Source: Saprospiraceae bacterium
GTDB taxonomy: Bacteria; Bacteroidota; Bacteroidia; Chitinophagales; Saprospiraceae
Direction: 5' to 3'
Length of the DNA: 58,659 bases
NCBI GenBank assembly: GCA_016787525.1
Contig: JAEUUP010000111.1
Coordinates: forward strand, 1 to 58,659
Part shown: in pieces, positions 52,474 to 58,659 of the stretch
Layout of the letters: every line of letters begins with the position of its first letter
Position numbering within the stretch: position 1 is the first letter of the stretch
The notes under the pieces: generated by a model
Told to the model about the DNA's origin: nothing
Seen by the model: only the letters and a program-made list of their open reading frames with translations
The model's database searches: none
Program-made: the position numbers and the translations under genes

Positions 52474-55400
52474 ATGAACAACTCAACCTTCTCACACTGG
52501 GTGTATCGTGCGCTCCCCCTCAGTATCTTCCTATTTTTTTATGCCATTCTATCCGCCCAAACACAACAAGCGACGCTTGTGAAGGACATTAATGTCGGTG
52601 CAGCGAGTTCTAATCCAACCAATTTTACATCAGTCGGCAACATCGCCTATTTCACAGCCAACGATGGCTCTGGCTCGGCTCTTTGGAAATCAGACGGTAC
52701 GGCGACAGGAACGGTCAAAATTGGTAGTTTCATAGGCAATCCACAAGGGTACAACGGTTTATTGTATTACACAACGACATTCAGAACGGTTAACCCTGAC
52801 TACGATAATGCTGTTTTATGGTCATACAATGGCACAACTTCTACCATTGTGGATACTATTAAAACAAGTTACGGGCGTATTTCCAACACAAAATTGTCGC
52901 TTATTGGTTCTAAATTAGCCATTGAGGTGGATTTTTATCCTTCTTATAGCCCAAGTGAAACGAATAATATTCAATTCTTGAGTAGTGGAACAAGAGGGAC
53001 AATCAAACAAGGGGGTTCTGTATTCGTCAGAAATGGTGGTTGTGGATATTATAGCTATACCAATACGTATTTGGCTGATACGCTGGCTTTTTACGATTAT
53101 TCTCTTTATACTTGTGGCGTGCCATCTTTCAATGCTTTACATACTGTGAAAAAAGGGCAAATTTTACAAATACCATCACTAAATGTAGTCTATAAAAGCA
53201 TTTTCTCATTGGGAACTATTGGCAATCGGTTGATATTTATCGCCCCAATTGTTTCTACTTTTCCTTTCACAACGTTTACTTTCAATGTTTATAGCACAGG
53301 TGTAGATGGCGATACGGTAGTGCTATCCTCTAATTTACCGATAAGTTTGAACAGCCCACCTTTTGGACAAAGCAATAAGATTGATTTCAATCAAAAGATT
53401 TATTTTACAGATAGTAACAACAAAATTTGGGAAACTAACGGCACTTCAAGCGGTACAATTCCTCTGACAGACGGGACGAACAACACGCTCCCCCTCAGTA
53501 TGAACAACCCCATCGTGTTGGCAGACGGTTTGTATTTTTATGATGGGTATAACAACGAGTTTAGAATCTGGAAAATAGGCACAACAGGCAATATCCGAAA
53601 GATTTTGAGCATTCCAAATACGACAGACAAAAGCATCAAATTAGCCAATTTCAATAACGAACTGTGGCAATTCGCAACAGTTAATACAAGTGTCGTTACA
53701 GAAAGACCTGTTTTCCTTTATAAAATTGATGTGGTCAATGGCGTCCGACAATCCATCGCCGCAGCCAATGGTTTGGACTACGAGAATGGCAATTATACAG
53801 TCGCAGGATTGAAAATCTTTGCAGCAGCCAGCGACAGTTCCGCTACGAACACCAATCCAAAGGGTCAAGAGCTTTTCCAACTTTCGATTGACCCCTCAGT
53901 AGCGAATTGTGCCAACGACAATGTTGTGCCTTATTTTGGTTATTGCCCTGCGAGTACCGTCAAGAACATCACAACTGACCGCGACACAGCTTGGTATCCT
54001 TATCCAACAGCTTTGGACAATTGTTCGACCCCCTCAGTAACCGCCAATATCACTGGCTTTTATGCCAATAATGCAGTGCAAACGGGCAATACTGTCATTA
54101 TTTCAAAAGACTCAACGGCTCGATTTGAATATACGGCGACTGATGCCAAAGGCAATACGTCAAAATGTATATTCACGGTGAAAGTGGTAAAAGTCTGCGT
54201 GCCAGCTTCTTCTACTTTCACAACTGCTTGCCCGACCAATATGACGGTCTCGACGGCTGACGCTTGCACACGCATCACATGGCAAGTGCCAACGGCTGTT
54301 GACAACTGTGGCAACAGTGCAACGGTCACTCAAACCTCTGGTGCGCCCAGTGGTTCTTGTTTTGCGGTGGGGACGAGTACGATTGCTTACAGCAAACAGT
54401 ATGGTGGTAGTTGTAGTTTCACTGTAACCGTCAACTCGTTGACTAACTCCTGCCGCTACAACGACTCCTTAGAATTGGTCAATTTGTTCAATGCCACCTA
54501 TGGCAATACCTCATGGGCAGCTTCGGTGCGTTGGAATTTGTCAACACCTATCAATACGTGGTATGGTGTCATGTTAAATGCTGATGGTTGTGTCCAAAGA
54601 ATTACTTTGAACAATATTGGTTTGAGTGGTACGCTACCCAATCTCAATTTGCCCAATTTGCAATACATTGCCCTCAATACCAATCGTTTGAGTGGGACGA
54701 TACCGAATTTCAACTTACCCAATTTACAATTATTGGATTTGTCTTACAATCAGTTCAGTGGGACGATTCCGAACTTTAATAGCTTGCCCAATTTAAGAGA
54801 ACTCTATCTGAATGTAAACAGTTTGACAGGCGCGATTCCTGATTTCAATTATCTGAATTTGAATGTCCTCAGTCTTTTCAGCAATCAGTTGAGTGGTTGC
54901 ATTCCCGTTGCTTTGAAAGTGCTGTGTGGTAAACTGGTTGACATCAGCAACAACCCAAATCTCGCCACACAAGACTTCAGTGCGTTCTGTAACCTCAATA
55001 CAGGGGCTTGTGTGCCACAAGGTGCGAATTGTGTATCGAAATCGAATGCCCCTTGGAACGAGTGGATTGCCAATGTAACCTTCGCCAATCTCAACAATGC
55101 CAGCAGCAAAACCCGTGATGACCGTTTTGTCGTCGGTTATTCGGATTGGACGGACAAAACGGCGACTGTTTCACGCAGTCAAACCTACCCCCTCAGTATC
55201 ACGCCAGGTTTAAGTTGGGCGGGTTATCAAACCAATCTCTTCTTCCGTGCTTGGATTGACTTCAACAGCAACAGCATTTACGAAGATTCAGAATTGGTTT
55301 TAGAAAAAAACAGCTTCAGCGCGGCTGTCAATCAATCTATCACCATACCTGCAACGGCTGTTTTGGGTACAGTCAAGATGCGGATTTCGATGAAAAAGGA

Positions 55401-58398
55401 CGCTTACCCAACAGCTTGCGAGACTTTTGCGGCAGGTGAGGTCGAAGATTATTCGATTGCCATCACAAATGGAACAAATCCTTGCGCCACGGACGTAACG
55501 CCGCCTGTTTTTTTTAGTTGTCCTTCAAACATCACTCAGGTGATTACTGGCACAACCGCCATCATCATCTGGGCAGCACCCAATGTGACGGATAACTGCA
55601 CGACTATTCCCTCACTGTCAAGCAATTACAATTCAGGCTCTACTTTCCCAATTGGCACAACAACTGTCATTTACACGGCACGCGATGCAGCGAATAACTC
55701 CGCCACTTGTTCATTTACGGTCACGGTTGCCAACGAGCCTTGCGCCAGTGATGTGACACCGCCAACTTTGGTAAATGTGCCACCGAGTGTCACGGTCAAT
55801 TGTTGGGGCAATATTCCGACTGTCATTCATCCAACAGCGACGGACAATTGTTCGGCAGTGAGCCAAATTACCGTTAATTTCCAAGAAACACGCACAGGTT
55901 TGACCCTAAAACGGACGTGGACGGCCACCGACGGGCGTGGCAACACGTCAGCAGCTACGCAAAACATCACCGTTTTGGACAATATCGCGCCTGTTTTCAC
56001 AGGTTGTCCACAGAATATTTCAGTCACCACCACAGGCGTTTGTGAGCCTGTACCATGGAATGCACCTGCGAGTGTGTCCGACAATTGCGGTGCACCTGAT
56101 GTGGTTTACACGCCTAATATCGGAACGTGTTTCCCTATCGGAACGCATACAGTGACTTATACCGCAACGGACGGCGCAGGCAACAAAGGCACGTGCAGTT
56201 TTACCATCACTGTCAACGGAACGAATACAGGCACTTGCAAGAAGTACACCGCCTCAAGCACCAATTCGATATGCAATCCTGCGACTTGGCAGCCCTACTT
56301 CTTGCGCATCGGAACGGACAGATATGTGGCAGAAACCGTCGAATTTAAAGAAACAAGCGCAGGAACAGCTACTTTGAAAGGCACTTTACGCTCTCCAACA
56401 TGGCAAGCCGTACCGATTGATTTGACTTTTTCGAGCAGAACGACGACTGGCACGCCGCAAAAAATCAACTGTTTGACCCCCTCAGTATCTACGGCGAATT
56501 GGGCGTATTATCCAACGGTTTCGGGAACGATTGGTCTGCCGATAGGTACGGTCACTATCAATACGTTGAGCAATGCCTTGCAAATAGGTACAGGAGCTAA
56601 CACACAAGATGTGACTACTTTAGGAGGCTACGCCAAACTGACGAGTGGCGCAACGACCATGGATTTGGCGTTCAAACTGAGTAACGAGACCGCCATGGCG
56701 TGTGAAACAGGCTCAAACTCATGCACCAACACCGCTTTGAACTTTGATGGCATCAACGACTATTTGCAAACCCCTCAGTATTTGATTGCTGCCAATTCTA
56801 ATTTTACGATTGAGGCATCTTTTACCTCTACGGCGACCACTGTAGGCTGTTCGGGCAACTTCAAACGCCTTTTGTCACTCGAATTATCCAACTCAAGCAA
56901 TCGTTTGGAGATTGGTGACTGTGGTGGGCAACTGACTTTGTTCTATTTTATCGCCAATGGCAACGCCAAATTGCTCAACATCGCTGGCGCAACAAACCTC
57001 CGCGATGGCAATTGGCACCATGTGGCGGCTGTAAAAAATGGCGATATGCTCACAATTTACTACGATGGTGTCGCCGTTTTGACCGAAGCTGGTCTGCAAA
57101 ACATCAACAATGTGGCGCGTGAACTCTATGTCGGTAGATGGGCAGGCGGCGGCGATGAATATTGGCAAGGCAACGTGGACGAAGTGCGTGTGTGGAACTA
57201 CGCTGTCAACGCGACAGACATTACTAACCGCCGTTCTTGTCAGTTGGCAGGTACTGAAACAGGTTTGATTCTTTATTTTCCATTCAATCAAGGTGTTGGA
57301 GGTGGCTCAAATACGACTATTACAACGGCTGTGGATAAAAGTCCGAGCAATCTGGCAACGCCTTTGAGCAATTTTGGTCTGCAAGGCACTACGTCTAATT
57401 TTATTTGCTCCACGCAAAACTTGAGTCAGGGCTGTACGACCGTTGACCCTTGCGCCAACGATACGCAAGCCCCTGTTTTTGTCAATTGTCCGACCAATAT
57501 CAATTTGACCACGACCACGACGGCGGCTGTTGCCACTTGGACAACGCCAACGGCGACAGACAACTGCACGACCCCCTCCCTAACAAGCACTCATACGAGT
57601 GGTCAAAGTTTCCCAATCGGTACAACGGCTGTGATTTACACGGCAAAAGATGCGAAAAACAACGCTGCAACGTGCAGTTTCAACATCATTGTCACAAACA
57701 ACACCTTTGCTGCTGCCGACATCGAACTCAGCATCAACGCCACACCCACCACCTACCGTCAATGGACAACCAACACGGTGCGTGTGACCGCTAAAAACAT
57801 CGGTACGACCACTTTGACCAACATCAAAATCGAACTCAAACGCCCTGACAAGATGGCTTTTGGCGGCACAAAGACCCCCTCAGTAGGAGCGTTCAACGAT
57901 TACTGCTCAGGCGGCATTGAGTGTTCGGAGTGGGTCATACCGAGCCTTGCCGCAGGAGCGACGGCAACACTCGATGCACCGTTCTTTGTGCTGGATGCTG
58001 TTGCGCCCATCGTTGCCACCACTCGTTTGTTGTCGTCCACACCGACAGATGGCAATGTGTCGAACAATACGACGAGTGTCAGCATCGCCCCCGCAGCAAG
58101 TGCCGCGCAATCGGTGAGCTTGAAGCCGACGCAATTGATACCTGTCGTGATTCAGTCCCTTGCACCGAATCCTACTGAGGGGGAGCTTCGGATTTTGTTA
58201 GAAAGTTTGGACAGCCGCGAAGTGACGTTTGAATTGTACAATGCTTTGGGTAAAACGGTCAAAACGGAGACAAAAGCTATTGAAAAAGGCTTGAATCGCA
58301 TCGAATTGTCCGTTTTTGACCTCGAACAAGGCATTTATTTCATTACACCTCTGACAAAACAAGGGCGCAAAGTGCCTATCAAGTTTGTTAAGATGTAA
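52474..58398 (+). CDS. Giant multidomain T9SS surface protein
   Basis: 1974 residues. Signal peptide ending LSAQ; an ELWxxDGT-type region (about 30-450); HYR domains near 475-570 and 580-660; a plant-type leucine-rich stretch (about 690-850; LSGTIPNFNLPNLQLLDLSYNQFSGTIP); a GEVED domain (about 860-1000); three more HYR domains (about 1005-1245); a domain around 1260-1410; a LamG/concanavalin-like domain (about 1420-1640); another HYR; a CARDB domain; and a T9SS type A sorting domain at the end (LAPNPTEGELRILLE ... GIYFITPLTK). Probably an adhesin. Nine dispersed 10-mers lie in it; the last encodes TEG of the NPTEGEL sorting motif. Confidence 0.9.
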   Translation: MNNSTFSHWVYRALPLSIFLFFYAILSAQTQQATLVKDINVGAASSNPTNFTSVGNIAYFTANDGSGSALWKSDGTATGTVKIGSFIGNPQGYNGLLYYTTTFRTVNPDYDNAVLWSYNGTTSTIVDTIKTSYGRISNTKLSLIGSKLAIEVDFYPSYSPSETNNIQFLSSGTRGTIKQGGSVFVRNGGCGYYSYTNTYLADTLAFYDYSLYTCGVPSFNALHTVKKGQILQIPSLNVVYKSIFSLGTIGNRLIFIAPIVSTFPFTTFTFNVYSTGVDGDTVVLSSNLPISLNSPPFGQSNKIDFNQKIYFTDSNNKIWETNGTSSGTIPLTDGTNNTLPLSMNNPIVLADGLYFYDGYNNEFRIWKIGTTGNIRKILSIPNTTDKSIKLANFNNELWQFATVNTSVVTERPVFLYKIDVVNGVRQSIAAANGLDYENGNYTVAGLKIFAAASDSSATNTNPKGQELFQLSIDPSVANCANDNVVPYFGYCPASTVKNITTDRDTAWYPYPTALDNCSTPSVTANITGFYANNAVQTGNTVIISKDSTARFEYTATDAKGNTSKCIFTVKVVKVCVPASSTFTTACPTNMTVSTADACTRITWQVPTAVDNCGNSATVTQTSGAPSGSCFAVGTSTIAYSKQYGGSCSFTVTVNSLTNSCRYNDSLELVNLFNATYGNTSWAASVRWNLSTPINTWYGVMLNADGCVQRITLNNIGLSGTLPNLNLPNLQYIALNTNRLSGTIPNFNLPNLQLLDLSYNQFSGTIPNFNSLPNLRELYLNVNSLTGAIPDFNYLNLNVLSLFSNQLSGCIPVALKVLCGKLVDISNNPNLATQDFSAFCNLNTGACVPQGANCVSKSNAPWNEWIANVTFANLNNASSKTRDDRFVVGYSDWTDKTATVSRSQTYPLSITPGLSWAGYQTNLFFRAWIDFNSNSIYEDSELVLEKNSFSAAVNQSITIPATAVLGTVKMRISMKKDAYPTACETFAAGEVEDYSIAITNGTNPCATDVTPPVFFSCPSNITQVITGTTAIIIWAAPNVTDNCTTIPSLSSNYNSGSTFPIGTTTVIYTARDAANNSATCSFTVTVANEPCASDVTPPTLVNVPPSVTVNCWGNIPTVIHPTATDNCSAVSQITVNFQETRTGLTLKRTWTATDGRGNTSAATQNITVLDNIAPVFTGCPQNISVTTTGVCEPVPWNAPASVSDNCGAPDVVYTPNIGTCFPIGTHTVTYTATDGAGNKGTCSFTITVNGTNTGTCKKYTASSTNSICNPATWQPYFLRIGTDRYVAETVEFKETSAGTATLKGTLRSPTWQAVPIDLTFSSRTTTGTPQKINCLTPSVSTANWAYYPTVSGTIGLPIGTVTINTLSNALQIGTGANTQDVTTLGGYAKLTSGATTMDLAFKLSNETAMACETGSNSCTNTALNFDGINDYLQTPQYLIAANSNFTIEASFTSTATTVGCSGNFKRLLSLELSNSSNRLEIGDCGGQLTLFYFIANGNAKLLNIAGATNLRDGNWHHVAAVKNGDMLTIYYDGVAVLTEAGLQNINNVARELYVGRWAGGGDEYWQGNVDEVRVWNYAVNATDITNRRSCQLAGTETGLILYFPFNQGVGGGSNTTITTAVDKSPSNLATPLSNFGLQGTTSNFICSTQNLSQGCTTVDPCANDTQAPVFVNCPTNINLTTTTTAAVATWTTPTATDNCTTPSLTSTHTSGQSFPIGTTAVIYTAKDAKNNAATCSFNIIVTNNTFAAADIELSINATPTTYRQWTTNTVRVTAKNIGTTTLTNIKIELKRPDKMAFGGTKTPSVGAFNDYCSGGIECSEWVIPSLAAGATATLDAPFFVLDAVAPIVATTRLLSSTPTDGNVSNNTTSVSIAPAASAAQSVSLKPTQLIPVVIQSLAPNPTEGELRILLESLDSREVTFELYNALGKTVKTETKAIEKGLNRIELSVFDLEQGIYFITPLTKQGRKVPIKFVKM

Positions 58399-58440
58399 GC
58401 AAGTCTATCTGTTTTAGGTGAAAGCCTATTTTTAACGTCA

Positions 58441-58515
58441 AAGACGGCGAAGTTTCAAACTTCGCCGCCTTTAAAAAGCCTAAAAGACGACAAAGTTTGG
58501 AATTTCGTCGTCTTT
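58441..58515. terminator. Two hairpins after the giant surface gene
   Basis: CGGCGAAGTTT/AAACTTCGCCG (58445-58467) followed by TTT, then AAAGACGA/TCGTCTTT (58483-58515). Good terminator pair. Confidence 0.75.
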
Positions 58516-58519
58516 AAAG

Positions 58520-58659
58520 GAGACTGTTCAAAAAAGTGTGTCAAGGGAAAAAAAAGCGACCTTTGATAGATGAAAAAGACGAGAGAGACAAAAAGGGCAA
58601 CCAGGGAGTCAAATGAGTTATTTGATTACGATTCATTTGAGCGCGGCGCGATAGCGGGT
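58520..58659. mobile_element. Probable insertion-sequence end, cut by window edge
   Basis: GAGACTGTTCAAAAAAGTGT and the next bases repeat the left end of the remnant at 28160. If an IS256-type element starts here, its transposase would lie beyond the window. Confidence 0.45.

Larger units (their letters stand above)
1875..58183. repeat. Dispersed 10-mer TACTGAGGGG, 56 exact copies
   Basis: Core TACTGAGGGG, usually with 0-4 further G and then T. Core starts on the plus strand: 1875, 2127, 4044, 7354, 9508, 10607, 15673, 16121, 18106, 18382, 20553, 23769, 24249, 27129, 31500, 38026, 38123, 38328, 39304, 40968, 45083, 45253, 47589, 48433, 50007, 51401, 51886, 58173. Reverse copies (CCCCTCAGTA) start at 5422, 7829, 10051, 12495, 14223, 19636, 20866, 23664, 25749, 26127, 28244, 29065, 32021, 33321, 34567, 34754, 38084, 41063, 43570, 50650, 52516, 53491, 53892, 54030, 55189, 56478, 56771, 57876. 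One-mismatch forms occur at 13370, 15149, 21426, 33898 and 41107. About 0.1 copies would be expected by chance. Copies lie in genes and between them, and in genes they are read in all open frames (PLS, PSV, PQY, TEG, LRG). Confidence 0.97.

Noticed and set aside
1875-58183. TACTGAGGGG as a transcription-factor operator
   Set aside because: Most copies are inside coding regions in both orientations, with no preference for promoter regions.
1875-58183. TACTGAGGGG as a Chi or KOPS site
   Set aside because: Kept only as an alternative: the 28:28 orientation balance does not show the strand bias expected, although one window cannot settle it.

Overview
The window looks like a chromosome segment of a member of the Bacteroidota, probably Saprospiraceae or a relative. 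Evidence: several proteins end in type IX secretion (T9SS) sorting domains; T9SS genes are present (porQ next to cmk, and a porD-like DUF4835 gene next to coaBC, an omega subunit gene and bamD); genes lack Shine-Dalgarno sequences; and there are large HYR/LamG/CARDB/GEVED surface proteins. The species cannot be named from this sequence alone.

Layout. 0.17-1.4 kb: a 12-unit tandem array of 20 bp, then rnz (RNase Z). 1.7-5.3 kb: a dense array of 18 ordinary-looking tRNA genes, all on the minus strand and none with an encoded CCA, interrupted by a PP2C-type phosphatase gene. Scattered in it are four copies of a stem-loop frame. Three of these frames enclose tRNA sequence in permuted order (3' half before 5' half) and one is empty. 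6-23.6 kb: mostly housekeeping genes: cmk, a GT-C-like membrane protein, porQ, a MORN lipoprotein, a DUF4331/TPR/HupE cluster, signal peptidase I, an RsmI-like methyltransferase, a ROK-type glucokinase, a cyclophilin, a FAH-family hydrolase, porD-like, coaBC, omega and bamD. Two mirror-image 203-bp palindromic elements bracket coaBC-omega-bamD.

23.2-36.4 kb is a conflict/regulatory island: a caspase-WD40 protein, a eukaryote-like ubiquitin-conjugating E2 fold protein that lacks the catalytic cysteine, a frameshifted O-methyltransferase, and a three-gene unit (effector-associated domain plus iSTAND-like protein; MoxR-type AAA ATPase; membrane vWA-like protein with a C-terminal formylglycine-generating-enzyme/C-type-lectin domain). 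The last 35 codons of the third gene resemble the variable region of a diversity-generating-retroelement target. 36.4-49.1 kb is accessory DNA: tandem arrays, MITE-like elements, dispersed repeats, small orphan genes, a frameshifted BNR-type secreted protein and an FG-GAP protein. 49.2-58.4 kb carries an amidohydrolase, a PaaE-like reductase and a 1974-residue T9SS surface protein.

The strongest window-wide signal is the 10-mer TACTGAGGGG. I located 56 exact copies by eye, 28 in each orientation, about one per kb. It occurs in coding and non-coding DNA and in all permitted reading frames. Some copies are arranged as inverted pairs that make terminator-like hairpins. This is how DNA uptake sequences behave in Neisseria and Pasteurellaceae, and I know of no such element described for this sequence. 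The second strongest signal is the permuted-tRNA stem-loop family in the tRNA array.
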